Shown: piece by piece, positions 1 to 12,005 of the stretch
Position numbering within the stretch: position 1 is the stretch's first letter
Layout of the letters: the number at the start of each line of letters is the position of its first letter
Assembly (NCBI GenBank): GCA_947499615.1
Contig: CANMOP010000009.1
Span: forward strand, 1-64,000
Direction of reading: 5' to 3'
DNA from: RH-chloro-G1 sp003670575
Lineage (GTDB): Bacteria; Chloroflexota; Dehalococcoidia; UBA2979
DNA length: 64,000 bases
Program-made: the position numbers and the translations under genes
Notes under the pieces: generated by a model
The model's database searches: none
What the model was told of the DNA's origin: nothing
What the model saw: only the letters and a program-made list of their open reading frames with translations

Positions 1-2
1 GC

Positions 3-101
3 TGCGCCACCACTCGGGGCGCATCGGTGGCACGCGATGCGCTCGTGGCGCCCCGCGATCGGGTTGCGGCCGCCGTGCTCAGTGCCCCTGACTTCGACTG
101 A
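3..101 (+). CDS. C-terminal end of an unidentified protein (partial)
   Basis: An open frame enters from the left edge and ends at TGA (99-101). It encodes about 32 residues, ending in a plausible helical tail rich in Ala, Val and Arg. The other two plus-strand frames read as low-quality Arg/Pro-rich sequence, so this is the likeliest coding frame, but the piece is too short to name. About 190 bases without a recognisable gene (102-295) separate it from the convergent iron-sulfur subunit gene; I see no clear hairpin there. Confidence 0.4.
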   Translation, partial: CATTRGASVARDALVAPRDRVAAAVLSAPDFD

Positions 102-295
102 CCTTGTGCCTTCATCGCAGAACCCTCTTTAGCGCGTCGTCGATGTTGCAACTCACAGGTACACGAACATTTCGGAGTATATACGTGTGCCTCCGGTCCG
201 CCCTCCAGTCGCGTATGGCCGCTTCTCTGTTCATTACCTGGTCACGCTGCCCACCCGGGCACAACGGCCCGAACGAACCACCAACGCGTGTCCGC

Positions 296-1060
296 CTACT
301 TCGTCGGGTTCTTCTCCCGCTTGCCGAAGAGCATGCGGCCCAGCGCCCGGATTGGGTCGTAGCGGACGTCGACGACACGCTCCTTCATCGGGATGATCGC
401 GTTGTCGGTGATGTGGATGCCTTCCGGGCAGACATCGGTGCAGCACTTGGTGATGTTGCAGTACTCCAGGCCGAAGTCAGGCGCTGCCATCGACTCCTTG
501 GAGTTGGTGTCGAGCGGGTGCATGCCCACCTGCGCGAGCTGCACCACGAAGCGCGGCCCGATGAAGTTGTCGAGGTTCTCCGGGTGCTCGCGGATGACGT
601 GGCAGACATCCTGGCACAGGAAGCACTCGATGCACTTGTGGAACTCTTGCAGCCGGTCGATGTCGAACTGCTGCATGCGGTAGGTGCCGTCTGCCTCGCG
701 CGCCCGCGGCTTGAACTCCGGCATCTTGTCACGTGCCACGCGGTAGTTATGTCCGAGGTTCGTCACCAGGTCGCGGATCAGACTGAACGTCTTGAGCGGC
801 GCGATCGAAATCGTCTCGCCCGGGACGAAGGTCTGCATGCGCGTCATGCACATCAGCCGAGGCTTGCCGTTCACCTCCGCGGAGCAGGAGCCGCACTTGC
901 CCGCCTTGCAGTTCCAGCGCACCGCGAGATCCGGTGTCTGTGTTGCCTGCAAGAGATGTACGACGTCCAGGATGACCATGCCATCCTGGTACTCGACGTC
1001 ATACTCGCGGTACTCGCCGTCGTTCTCGCCACGCCAGACGCGAAGATGAGCAGTCGGCAT
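296..1060 (-). CDS. Succinate dehydrogenase/fumarate reductase iron-sulfur subunit, second copy
   Basis: 254-residue iron-sulfur subunit of the SdhB/FrdB family, which passes electrons from the flavoprotein to the quinone site. All cluster ligands look present. The [2Fe-2S] cysteines are 51, 56, 59 and 71. A first ferredoxin-type group is Cys143/146/149/153, and a second Cys group is 201, 206/207 and 211 followed by Pro. The start ATG has GGAGG 7 nt upstream, inside the end of the flavoprotein fragment, from which it is separated by 2 nt, so the two were once translationally coupled. It differs clearly from the SdhB at 1929-2690, so it belongs to a different complex. No matching membrane anchor gene is present and its flavoprotein partner is truncated, so it may be an orphan. 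Confidence 0.9.
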   Translation of the reverse strand: MPTAHLRVWRGENDGEYREYDVEYQDGMVILDVVHLLQATQTPDLAVRWNCKAGKCGSCSAEVNGKPRLMCMTRMQTFVPGETISIAPLKTFSLIRDLVTNLGHNYRVARDKMPEFKPRAREADGTYRMQQFDIDRLQEFHKCIECFLCQDVCHVIREHPENLDNFIGPRFVVQLAQVGMHPLDTNSKESMAAPDFGLEYCNITKCCTDVCPEGIHITDNAIIPMKERVVDVRYDPIRALGRMLFGKREKNPTK

Positions 1061-1062
1061 TG

Positions 1063-1842
1063 CTATTCCTCCTCGAACAACTTCGCCAGATCGGCTGGCA
1101 TCTCGGGCAGTGGCTCCTCGCGGATCGCGATTTGGCCGCCGCCCATGTCTCGTTGCACCAGATTGACCTTGCCCCAGTGGGCGTAATCCGGATCCGGGAA
1201 GTCGTCACGCGTGTGCCCGCCTCGGCTCTCCTGCCGAATCAGCGCGCCCTGGGTGATGAGCGTGGCCACCGTAAGCATGGAGCGCAGGTCGAGCGCAAGG
1301 TGCCAGCCAGGGTTGAATTGGCGGTTGCCATCCACGCTGACGTGGCGCGTGCGCTCCTTCAGGACTTCCAGCTTCTCGCTGGCCTCCTGCAGTTCCGACT
1401 GGGTGCGGATGATGCCGACCAACGCCTGCATCATGTCCTGCAACTCGCGGTGTACCGCGTACGGGTTCTCCTTGGCATCGCCGTCAAAGGGCGCCACCGC
1501 GTCCGCGGCCGCAGCATCTAGTTCCGCCTCGCTGAAGCCGACGCTGCCGCCCTTCGCGAGCGCGAACTCCGCCGCCGCCAAACCGGCACGCCGCCCGAAG
1601 ACCACAAGGTCCGAGAGCGAGTTGCCGCCCAGCCGGTTGGAACCGTGCATGCCACCCGCAACCTCGCCGGCCGCGTACAGGCCGGGCACCGTGGTGGCTG
1701 CGGTCTCCGGGTCGACGCGGACGCCACCCATCGCGTAGTGCGCGGTCGGTCCGACTTCCATCGAGACCGCCGTGATTCGGGCGAGCGGAATCTCGTGCGG
1801 GGCGGCCCGCCGCGATGATGCATCGTATCTTTTGCTGGTCAT
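1063..1842 (-). pseudogene. C-terminal fragment of a second SdhA/FrdA-type flavoprotein
   Basis: About 259 residues can be read from an ATG at 1842, but only the C-terminal part of a succinate dehydrogenase/fumarate reductase flavoprotein is there. Similarity begins near residue 22 and continues through the active-site segment GPTAHYAMGG (residues 31-40, His35) and HGSNRLGGNSLSDL (Arg70) into the C-terminal helical domain. The N-terminal FAD-binding domain and most of the capping domain, roughly 350 residues in normal relatives, are missing. The first 20 residues do not resemble the family. The break falls about 30 nt past a hairpin that follows sdhB, so a deletion joined this remnant to the end of the intact operon. 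GAGGA sits too close to the ATG to be a good ribosome binding site. It cannot bind FAD in the usual way. Confidence 0.8.
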
Positions 1843-1872
1843 TCCTCGTTCGGAGCGGCTGCCACGCAACCG

Positions 1873-1900
1873 GAAGGGGCGGCCCCATGGCCGCCCCTTC
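1873..1900 (-). terminator. Hairpin terminator after sdhCAB
   Basis: Perfect 12-bp GC-rich inverted repeat (1873-1884 with 1889-1900) around a 4-nt loop, starting 28 nt after the sdhB stop codon on the minus strand. It has no clear T-run. It would separate the intact operon from the truncated flavoprotein fragment. Confidence 0.7.
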
Positions 1901-1928
1901 GCGTGTACAGACCTCGAGGTGTCGAGAG

Positions 1929-2689
1929 CTACGCCTGGCCGGTGAGCTTGCGGTTCTTCGTCTTCGCAGCCATGTAGTCGCGGTTCATGTAGGCGATGAC
2001 GTCGATCGAGATGCCCTTCGGGCACGCGAACTGGCACTCGCCGTGGTTCGTGCAGCCGCCGAAGTACTCCTCCATCGTCTCGACCATGCGCTCGGCGCGC
2101 TGGTAGCGCTCTGACTGGCCCTGCGGGAGCAAGTTCAGGTGCTGCATCTTCGCAGCTGTGAAGAGCTGCGCAGCGCCGTTTGGGCACGCTGCCACGCACG
2201 CGCCGCAGCCGATGCACTCCGCGACGTCCATCGCCGCATCGGCGACGACCTTCGGCACCGGGATCAGGTTCGCCTCGGTGGCCGCGCCCGTCGAGACGGA
2301 GATAAAGCCGCCCGATTCGACGATGCGGTCGAGCGCCGAGCGGTTCACGACGAGATCGCGCACCAGCGGGAACGCCGCCGAGCGCCACGGCTCGACGACA
2401 ATCGTGTCGCCGTCGTTGAAGACGCGCATGTGCAGCTGGCACGTCGCGGTGCGCGTGCCGGGGCCGTGCGCCTGCCCGTTCACCATCATGCCGCACGAGC
2501 CGCAGATGCCCTCGCGACAGTCGTGGTCAAAGGCGATCGGTTCGGTGCCCGCCTCGATCAGGTCTTCGTTCACGACGTCGAGCACCTCGAGGAACGACAT
2601 GTCCTCGGAGATGCCGCTCGCATCATACGTTGCGAAGGCGCCCTTCTCGCTGGGGCCGGTCTGTCGCCACACCTTGAGCGTGAACTGCA

Positions 2690-2690
<1 letters not shown>
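1929..2690 (-). CDS. sdhB: Succinate dehydrogenase/fumarate reductase iron-sulfur subunit
   Basis: 253-residue iron-sulfur subunit of complex II, carrying electrons from SdhA to the heme/quinone subunit SdhC. The [2Fe-2S] ligands are Cys58, 63, 66 and 84. A [4Fe-4S] group is Cys159/162/165/169 and a [3Fe-4S]-type group is Cys213/219/223. The start is the ATG at 2690, which overlaps the sdhA stop by one base (TAATG); a longer frame upstream lies inside sdhA and has no family similarity. It is the last gene of sdhC-sdhA-sdhB and is followed by a hairpin. The sequence type matches the three-gene complexes with one large cytochrome b subunit. Direction (succinate oxidation or fumarate reduction) cannot be told from sequence. 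Confidence 0.95.
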
Positions 2691-4606
<1,916 letters not shown>

Positions 4607-4615
4607 CGATGGCTC

Positions 4616-5368
4616 CTAGCCCACGATCCGCAGTGCGACCGCAATCGGGAACGAGACGTTCCCCATCACAATCGCCAGCGCGAAGACGGTCGCGAATACT
4701 CGACGCACGCCGTTCAGATACGGGTTGTTCACGCCGATCGACTGGAACAGGCTCCACGCGCCGTGCCAGAGGTGGATGCCCAGTGCCGCGTTGGCAAGGA
4801 TGTACACGATCATCACCGGCATCCGTTGCAGCGAGGCGACCACGTTGTGGTACACGTCGCCCTCGATGAACGACGGGTTGAGGTTCCCAAACGTGAGGTC
4901 GAGGAGGTGGAACGCAATAAACAGCAGCACGATCGGCCCGGTCCAGATCATCGTGCGACTCGCCCAGTTCGCTGCGATGTAGTCGCGCCGCGAGGCGTAC
5001 GCCACCGGGCGCGCTCGACGGTTCGTCATCCACAGCGAATACGCCGCGTGGACGTGCAGCACCAGCGCGATGAACAGCACGATACGGAGAATGTCGAGCA
5101 CGACGCCACGAGGCACGAACGGGTCTCCGAAGATGCGGAGGCCCTCGGCGTAGTGGTTCAGCTCCTCGCGGCCGAGATAGATCTTCAGGTTCCCCAGCAT
5201 GTGGACCGTGATGAATCCCATGCCGATCAGGCCAGTGATCGCCATCGTCCACTTCTTGCCGACCGCGGAGGCGTAGATGTTCAGCGGCCAAGGAGCATTG
5301 CTTGCGGGGCGGCGACTGATCGGTTTGACGGCGGCTTCCACCGTCGACCGTGGACTGGCAGCCATCGA
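4616..5368 (-). CDS. sdhC: Succinate dehydrogenase cytochrome b subunit (membrane anchor)
   Basis: 250-residue membrane anchor with five hydrophobic segments, of the single-subunit type that carries two b hemes and replaces separate C and D subunits. Histidines placed within helices (FITVHML, ALVLHVH, FIAFHLL, LGIHLWH) are the likely heme ligands. I place the start at the ATG at 5368 because GGAGG stands 7 nt upstream; an upstream in-frame start at 5422 would add 18 residues without a binding site. It is first in the operon with sdhA and sdhB and anchors the catalytic dimer to the membrane quinone pool. Confidence 0.93.
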   Translation of the reverse strand, partial: SMAASPRSTVEAAVKPISRRPASNAPWPLNIYASAVGKKWTMAITGLIGMGFITVHMLGNLKIYLGREELNHYAEGLRIFGDPFVPRGVVLDILRIVLFIALVLHVHAAYSLWMTNRRARPVAYASRRDYIAANWASRTMIWTGPIVLLFIAFHLLDLTFGNLNPSFIEGDVYHNVVASLQRMPVMIVYILANAALGIHLWHGAWSLFQSIGVNNPYLNGVRRVFATVFALAIVMGNVSFPIAVALRIVG

Positions 5369-5429
5369 CCCACCTCCGTTGCAATCGCCGAGCGGACCGA
5401 TCCGCTCTCCCCCGGGGCACATGCTTACC

Positions 5430-5990
5430 CTACTGCGTCACACTGTTCCGAGCGAGATACCGAGCGTAGAGCGTGAGCGCAACCATCGTCTTCGCATCCT
5501 CGATGCGCCCGTCGTCCACCGCACCGTACACCTCGTCCAGCGTCAGCCACTCGGGCGCCTCGATGTACTCGTCGTGGTCCTGCGGGAGCGGATCGGCGCG
5601 GAGATCGGTGGCTAGGTAGAACGTGATGAACTCGGCAGAGAAGCCCGGCGCCATGAACGCCCCGCCGATCTGCTCCAGCTTGCCGGCGGCGAAGCCGGTC
5701 TCCTCTCGCACTTCGCGTGCGGCGGTGAGTTCGGGGGGCTCGCCTACCTCGCGGGTGCCTGCCGGGATCTCGCGCAGATTGCGCTTCGCCGGGTGCCGGT
5801 ACTGCCGCACGAGGAGCCAGCGTCCCGCCTCGTCGGTGACGACGAGTGCGACTGCGCCGGGATGCTCCACGACCGTGCGCTCCGCCTCGTGCCCATTCGC
5901 GAAGCGGATGGTGTCGCGCACGACGTGAAGGTAGCCGGACGCAACGAGCGGCTCCGAGGACACCAGCACCGGCAGCGGCGCCTCGGTCAC
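5430..5990 (-). CDS. Nudix hydrolase, ADP-ribose pyrophosphatase type
   Basis: 186-residue Nudix protein, probably hydrolysing ADP-ribose or a similar nucleoside diphosphate sugar. The full Nudix box is at residues 78-100: G-x5-E-x7-REVREETGF. It follows the strand RWLLVRQYRHP and the loop EIPAG typical of the ADP-ribose pyrophosphatase branch. The start is GTG at 5990, overlapping the stop of the upstream acetyltransferase gene (GTGA); a longer frame upstream is only a shadow of that gene. The overlap implies translational coupling with the GNAT gene, though no pathway link is evident. Exact substrate is not determined. Confidence 0.88.
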   Translation of the reverse strand: MTEAPLPVLVSSEPLVASGYLHVVRDTIRFANGHEAERTVVEHPGAVALVVTDEAGRWLLVRQYRHPAKRNLREIPAGTREVGEPPELTAAREVREETGFAAGKLEQIGGAFMAPGFSAEFITFYLATDLRADPLPQDHDEYIEAPEWLTLDEVYGAVDDGRIEDAKTMVALTLYARYLARNSVTQ

Positions 5991-6532
5991 GAAGAGGCAC
6001 CGGCGGCGCCGCCGGGCACGAGGTCGATCACCATGGCGATCTCGTTGCAGCCGGGGAACTTCGGGCAGCGATAGCACTCGTTCCAGACCTTGCGGGGCAG
6101 CGTCATCACATCGACCTGCTGGAATCCGAGACGCTCGAAGAAGCCGGGGCGGTAGGTCAGCGCAAACAGCCGCTCCAGCCCCAGGGCGCGCCCTTCCTCG
6201 ATGCAGGCTCGCACGATCGTGGAGCCGTAGCCGGCGGATGCCCGGTCCTCACGCACCGCGAGTGACTTCAACTCGGCGAGGTCGGCCCAGGTGATATGCA
6301 GCGCGCCGCAAGCGACCGTCTCGCCGTTCTCGCGGACGACAAAGAAGTCGCGCAGGTTCTCGTACGTTTCACCCAGCGTGCGGGGCAACATCTCGCCCTT
6401 GGCTGCCCAGAAATTGACCAGCCGGTGAATGGCGTCGGCGTCGTGCACCGTGGCGCGTTCCGCGCGCAGCGCGGCGCCAGCTGACACAACTCCCCCAGCC
6501 GACACAACTCCCGCAGTACCCTCGTCGGGCAT
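5987..6532 (-). CDS. GNAT acetyltransferase resembling the ArgA catalytic domain
   Basis: 181-residue GNAT protein. After a low-complexity Val/Gly/Ala N-terminus it carries a full acetyltransferase fold: a strand-rich core ending in LAELKSLAV, an acetyl-CoA loop in GYGSTIVRACIEEGR, and a C-terminal part with FFERLGF and KVWNECYRCPKFPGCNEIAM. The last motif, with spaced cysteines, is typical of short proteins related to N-acetylglutamate synthase. Arginine synthesis is a plausible but unproven role, and no other arg gene is near. The ATG has AGGAGG 5 nt upstream. Its stop overlaps the Nudix gene start. Confidence 0.85.
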   Translation of the reverse strand: MPDEGTAGVVSAGGVVSAGAALRAERATVHDADAIHRLVNFWAAKGEMLPRTLGETYENLRDFFVVRENGETVACGALHITWADLAELKSLAVREDRASAGYGSTIVRACIEEGRALGLERLFALTYRPGFFERLGFQQVDVMTLPRKVWNECYRCPKFPGCNEIAMVIDLVPGGAAGASS

Positions 6533-6605
6533 GGGATCCTCCTGCGCACCGTATCGAGAAGAACAGCATAGAGCACCGGACGCGTACTGGGGCTCGCGAG
6601 GCGGC

Positions 6606-7499
6606 CTAGACCGGCTGGTCGCTCGCCTCGTCGTGTCGCGCGTCCGGGCCGAGCGCGTGGTCGATGCGCAGCCAGCCGAGCCGCTTCGCGAGGTTCGCGT
6701 AGAACTGCTGCTCGCCTCCCAGCCGATAGAACGAGGCAGTCATCGGCGATCGCCCGATGTGCACGATCTCGCCTGAACTGACCGCCTGCTCCTGAGCGCC
6801 ATCGACGATCATCAGCGAGCGGAAGCCGCGCGCGACCTCCAGCTCCACGCGTGCATCGCCGGGCAGCACCAGCGCGTTGGTGTACGAGAGGTGCGGCGCG
6901 ACCGGGGTCACAATCAGGTCCTGCGAGGTCGGCGGCAGGATCGGACCTCCCACGGCCAGCGCGTAACCGGTGGAGCCGGTCGCGGTAGCCGCGATCACCG
7001 CGTCCGCACGGTACTCAGCGAGCAGGACGCCTTCCACGCGCAGTCCAACGGAGACGGTGCGCCCCAGGTGTTCGCCGCCGATCAGCACCTCGTTCAGCGC
7101 ATGCAGCGGCTCGCCATCGCCGACACGCGCCTGCAGCATCATCCGCCGCTCGATGCGCCCACCACCGTCGAGGATCGTCGCGAGTCCGTCGGGTGCCTCG
7201 GCCTCGGTCGCCTCCGCGAGGAAGCCGAGCCGGCCCATGCGCACCCCGAACACCGGCACGTCCGAGCGTGCCGCGATACCCGACGCGTGCAGAACGGTGC
7301 CGTCGCCGCCGACGCAGATCAGGAGGTCGGAGGCGGCCACCGCCTCGCGCAATCGCCCCTCGGCGCCGTCCGCGTTGTCGCGCGGTAGTTCGGCGACCCA
7401 GTGGTCGATCCCGCGCGCCGCGACGATCGCGCCCAGCGCGCGCGCGACGGCTTCCGCGCCGACGACGGAGGGATGGTAGACGCAGCCGACGCGCTTCAC
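6606..7499 (-). CDS. nadK: NAD kinase
   Basis: 297-residue NAD kinase, making NADP+ from NAD+ in the cytoplasm. The signature GGDGT is at residues 64-68. It is followed by the conserved ALNEVLIGG and by the glycine-rich TGSTGYALAVGGPI. The start is the GTG at 7499, which overlaps the tlyA stop (GTGA); the longer frame upstream is within tlyA. The adjacency of tlyA and nadK is common in bacteria (often with recN), which supports both calls. A gap of 73 nt precedes the GNAT gene. Confidence 0.94.
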   Translation of the reverse strand: MKRVGCVYHPSVVGAEAVARALGAIVAARGIDHWVAELPRDNADGAEGRLREAVAASDLLICVGGDGTVLHASGIAARSDVPVFGVRMGRLGFLAEATEAEAPDGLATILDGGGRIERRMMLQARVGDGEPLHALNEVLIGGEHLGRTVSVGLRVEGVLLAEYRADAVIAATATGSTGYALAVGGPILPPTSQDLIVTPVAPHLSYTNALVLPGDARVELEVARGFRSLMIVDGAQEQAVSSGEIVHIGRSPMTASFYRLGGEQQFYANLAKRLGWLRIDHALGPDARHDEASDQPV

Positions 7500-8302
7500 T
7501 CGACGCCCGCAGACTGAAGCTTCTGCAGCCAGATGAAGAACTCGATGTTGCCCGCGGGCCCGGTCAGCGGCGAACGGAACACCCCACGCACGCGCAGCCC
7601 GTGAGCGATGCTCCACAGCGCAACACGCGCCACACAGGCAGCGTGCACCCGCGCATCGCGAACGACTCCACCCTTCCCGACCTCATCGCGCCCGGCCTCG
7701 AACTGCGGCTTAACCAGCGCGAGGATGTCGCCGCCGGGTGCCAACGACCCGATCGCAGGCGGCAACACCAGCGTGAGCGAGATGAAGGAGACATCGATGG
7801 TGACCAGGCTGACCGGCGTCTCCAGCATGGGCATGGCGCGTGCGTTCGTGCGCTCGCGCACCTCGACGCGGGGATCGTCGCGCAGCCGCGGCACGATCTG
7901 GCCGTAGCCCACGTCGACGGCCACGACGTGCGCCGCGCCGTGCTGCAGCAGGCAGTCGGTAAACCCACCGGTGGAGGCGCCCAGGTCCAGGCAGCGACGC
8001 CCTGCGATGTCCAACCCGGAGGCGGACAGCGCGCCTGCGAGTTTGTCCCCGCCTCGGCTGGCGTATGCGGCGGGCTGACGCACGACCACGTTGGCGTCGG
8101 ACGCCACGGGCGCGGCCGGCCGAGTAGCGGGCATACCGTCCACCAGCACGTCGCGAGCCATGATCAGGGCGTGCGCCCGCTCCCGGCTGGGGACGAGCCC
8201 GCGCTCAACCATGAGCAGATCCAGGCGCTGCCGCGTAGGACGCGGCCCCGGAGTCTGTCGAGGTGCGGTAGGTATGGTGGACATCACCAGCGAGGATAGC
8301 AT
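7496..8302 (-). CDS. tlyA: TlyA-family rRNA 2'-O-methyltransferase
   Basis: About 262-268 residues. An N-terminal S4 RNA-binding domain (around RLDLLMVERGLVPSRERA) is followed by an FtsJ-like Rossmann methyltransferase with the SAM loop DLGASTGGFTDCLL and later VTIDVSFISL and LVKPQFEAG. The family methylates ribose 2'-O positions of 16S and 23S rRNA; some members have also been reported as hemolysins. Two in-frame starts exist, ATG 8302 and ATG 8284, neither with a clear binding site. A TATCCT box at 8293-8298 suggests the shorter one, or the GTG at 8287, could be leaderless. It follows clpX by 25 nt and overlaps nadK by 4 nt. Confidence 0.92.
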   Translation of the reverse strand: MLSSLVMSTIPTAPRQTPGPRPTRQRLDLLMVERGLVPSRERAHALIMARDVLVDGMPATRPAAPVASDANVVVRQPAAYASRGGDKLAGALSASGLDIAGRRCLDLGASTGGFTDCLLQHGAAHVVAVDVGYGQIVPRLRDDPRVEVRERTNARAMPMLETPVSLVTIDVSFISLTLVLPPAIGSLAPGGDILALVKPQFEAGRDEVGKGGVVRDARVHAACVARVALWSIAHGLRVRGVFRSPLTGPAGNIEFFIWLQKLQSAGVE

Positions 8303-8327
8303 CGCGGCGCGTCAGCGCACGGGCGCG

Positions 8328-9629
<1,302 letters not shown>

Positions 9630-9679
9630 GAGACCCGGCCCCCCTCGTCGGCGCGTGCTCAGCCGCCGACGTCCGCTAT

Positions 9680-10306
9680 CTACCGGCTGGCCGACTCCGG
9701 GATACGGCCGAGGATTTCATCCACGAAACCGTAGTCCTTCGCCTGCTCTGCGCTCATGTAGAAGTCGCGGTCGAAGTCCCGCGTGATTCGCTCAATGGTC
9801 TGTCCGGTGTTCGTGGCGATGATGCCGCGAATGATCTCGTTGTTGCGCAGGATCTCCCGCGCCGCAATCTCGATGTCGGACGCCTGCCCGCGAGCACCAC
9901 CCAGCGCCTGGTGCATGTGCACGGTGGCGTTCGGCAGCGCATACCGCTTGCCTCGCGCGCCCGAGCAGAGCAGCACGGAGGCCATCGACGCAGTGGAACC
10001 GACGGCGATCGTGGAAACGTCAGCGCGGATCAGGTTCATGGTGTCGTAGATCGCCAGTCCGGCGCTGATCACGCCACCCGGGGAGTGCACGTACATGCTG
10101 ATGTCCCGATCCGGCTCTTCCCGGTCCAGGTACAGCAGTTGCGCGACAATCGTGTTCGCAACCTGGTCGTCGATGGCAGTACCCAGGAAGATGATCCGCT
10201 CCTTGAGCAGCAACGAGTAGATGTCGTACGCCCGCTCACCTCGAGCAGTCGTCTCAATGACCATCGGCACAATATTCTGTGGCGCGAGCCAGTCGCTGTT
10301 CGGCAT
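9680..10306 (-). CDS. clpP: ATP-dependent Clp protease proteolytic subunit ClpP
   Basis: 208-residue serine peptidase forming the ClpP barrel. The nucleophile is Ser107 in GSTASMAS, the general base is His132 in HMHQA, and the third residue lies in the later segment RDFDRDFYMSAEQA. YVHSPGGVISAG forms the oxyanion region. The reading frame begins with ATG at 10306 after a G-rich stretch, 95 nt downstream of tig. It works with ClpX encoded next. Confidence 0.97.
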   Translation of the reverse strand: MPNSDWLAPQNIVPMVIETTARGERAYDIYSLLLKERIIFLGTAIDDQVANTIVAQLLYLDREEPDRDISMYVHSPGGVISAGLAIYDTMNLIRADVSTIAVGSTASMASVLLCSGARGKRYALPNATVHMHQALGGARGQASDIEIAAREILRNNEIIRGIIATNTGQTIERITRDFDRDFYMSAEQAKDYGFVDEILGRIPESASR

Positions 10307-10401
10307 TACCCTGTCCCCACCCCTCTGTATCCCTACACGCGTGTCCTGCGAGGTTGCTCAGCCGACCTCGCTGCATCCACCAAGATTATGTCGATCTCTG
10401 A

Positions 10402-11895
10402 CTACGCCTCAGAACCGGCCGCGGGCGACGTCCCCGCGCCCTCAGTGTCGGCAGTAGAAGCGCCGGAGACGATAGCAGCATCGGCGTCCTCGCCGCCCTC
10501 GGCCTCGGTTGCATCGTCGCCTTCGGCGCGCGCACCACGGCGGCGGCGGCTGCCGCGCGCTCGAGGCTCCTCGCCTTCGCCCTCGGGCTGACTCGCTATC
10601 TCGACCAGGCGACCGAGCGTCGCAGTCGTAAGCATCTGGTTGCGAATCGAAGCGCGGTAGTCCGGCGTGTCGAACATCTGCCGGAATGCCGCCTTCTGCT
10701 CCTCGGGCATCTCGCCACGCGAGGCACCGATGAACTGATCCATGCCACGATCGATCTCGGCCTCGATCTCGTCTTCCTCGACGGTGAGGCCTTCGCCCAT
10801 CGCCAGTTCGCCGAGCACCAGAGCGCGCTTCACCGCCAGGTCAGCCCGCGGGTGGAGTTCCTCGCGTACCTCCAGCTCGGTGCGGCCGATCTGCTGGAGC
10901 CATTGCTCCAACTGCTCCGGGGTGTGCGAGGCGTGATCCGACTGCTGGTCGACCATGCGGTCGACCTCACGCTCCACCAGCAGCTCGGGGTAATCGAGTT
11001 CCGAGTTCGCCAGCAACAGATCTAGGACTTCCTCCTGATACGCCGTGACGCCCGAGGCTTCCGCCTGGGCCCGTACGTTGCGCTCCATGCGCTCGCGCAA
11101 CTGCTCGACGGTCTCGAGCTCGGCGTCGTCCAAGGACTTCACGAAGGCGTCGTCCAGATCCGGCAGGATCTCCTGCTTCACCTCGTGCACGGTCACCGAG
11201 TAGTGGGCGGTCTTCCCGGCGAGGTCGGCCGCGATGAAGTCCTCGGGCAGCGCGAACTCAATGGCGTACGGTCCGCCGCGCGCCAACCCGATGAGGTGAT
11301 CGAGGAAGCCCGGCAAGGAGACGGTGCTGCCCTGCAGCACGCCGAACTCCGCGTCCTCTTCCTTGTGCTCTTCCTCTTGGCCGTCGACGGTCACGGTCAC
11401 GTCGGCCCGCACCGTGTCGCCCCACTCGATCGCCCGGTCCACCGGGTCGAGGGTCGCGAAACGTCGGCGAAGGTTCGTGATCGCCTCTTCGATCTGCTCC
11501 TGAGCGACGGTTACCTCGGTGCGCGGGACGCGCAGGGCGGAGTAGTCCTTCAGGTCAACGGTCGGACGAACCGGAACCGTGGCGGAAACCACCAGCGGCT
11601 CCATCGACTTGAGGTCGAAGGCCGGCTGCCCGATCGCGTCGATCTTCTGTTCCGCAATCACCTCGCTGTAGGCGTCTGGGAGCAGCAGCTCCAGCGCCTC
11701 CTGAATCAGCGCCGGCCGCCCAAGAGTCCGCTCCACGATCTGGCGCGGTGCCTTGCCGGGACGAAAGCCGGGTATGCGGACGCGCTGCGCGAGCCGGCGC
11801 GATGCCTTCTCCATAAACGTCTCGAGTCGGTCGTCTTCGACCTCTATCTCGAGCAATACCTGTGATCGCGGAAGACGTTCGGTCGTCACACCCAC
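10402..11895 (-). CDS. tig: Trigger factor
   Basis: 497-residue ribosome-associated chaperone with peptidyl-prolyl isomerase activity. The N-terminal ribosome-binding segment contains GFRPGKAPRQIVE. It is followed by an FKBP-like domain (about 150-245) and a long helical C-terminal arm. The last 55 residues are an unusual low-complexity tail, first Arg-rich (GSRRRRGARA) and then acidic and Ala-rich, not part of the normal fold. The first codon is GTG (11895); a second GTG two codons later is equally possible. It leads the tig-clpP-clpX operon. Confidence 0.95.
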   Translation of the reverse strand: MGVTTERLPRSQVLLEIEVEDDRLETFMEKASRRLAQRVRIPGFRPGKAPRQIVERTLGRPALIQEALELLLPDAYSEVIAEQKIDAIGQPAFDLKSMEPLVVSATVPVRPTVDLKDYSALRVPRTEVTVAQEQIEEAITNLRRRFATLDPVDRAIEWGDTVRADVTVTVDGQEEEHKEEDAEFGVLQGSTVSLPGFLDHLIGLARGGPYAIEFALPEDFIAADLAGKTAHYSVTVHEVKQEILPDLDDAFVKSLDDAELETVEQLRERMERNVRAQAEASGVTAYQEEVLDLLLANSELDYPELLVEREVDRMVDQQSDHASHTPEQLEQWLQQIGRTELEVREELHPRADLAVKRALVLGELAMGEGLTVEEDEIEAEIDRGMDQFIGASRGEMPEEQKAAFRQMFDTPDYRASIRNQMLTTATLGRLVEIASQPEGEGEEPRARGSRRRRGARAEGDDATEAEGGEDADAAIVSGASTADTEGAGTSPAAGSEA

Positions 11896-12005
11896 CCGGA
11901 GCGCCCCCGTTCAGGCCATACCCTGCGCCGCTGTCATTTGTTGGAAATGAGTATAGCACGCGACCAATTCTCGGCCGCGAGATCGAAAACCCCGACTTTG
12001 TATTG

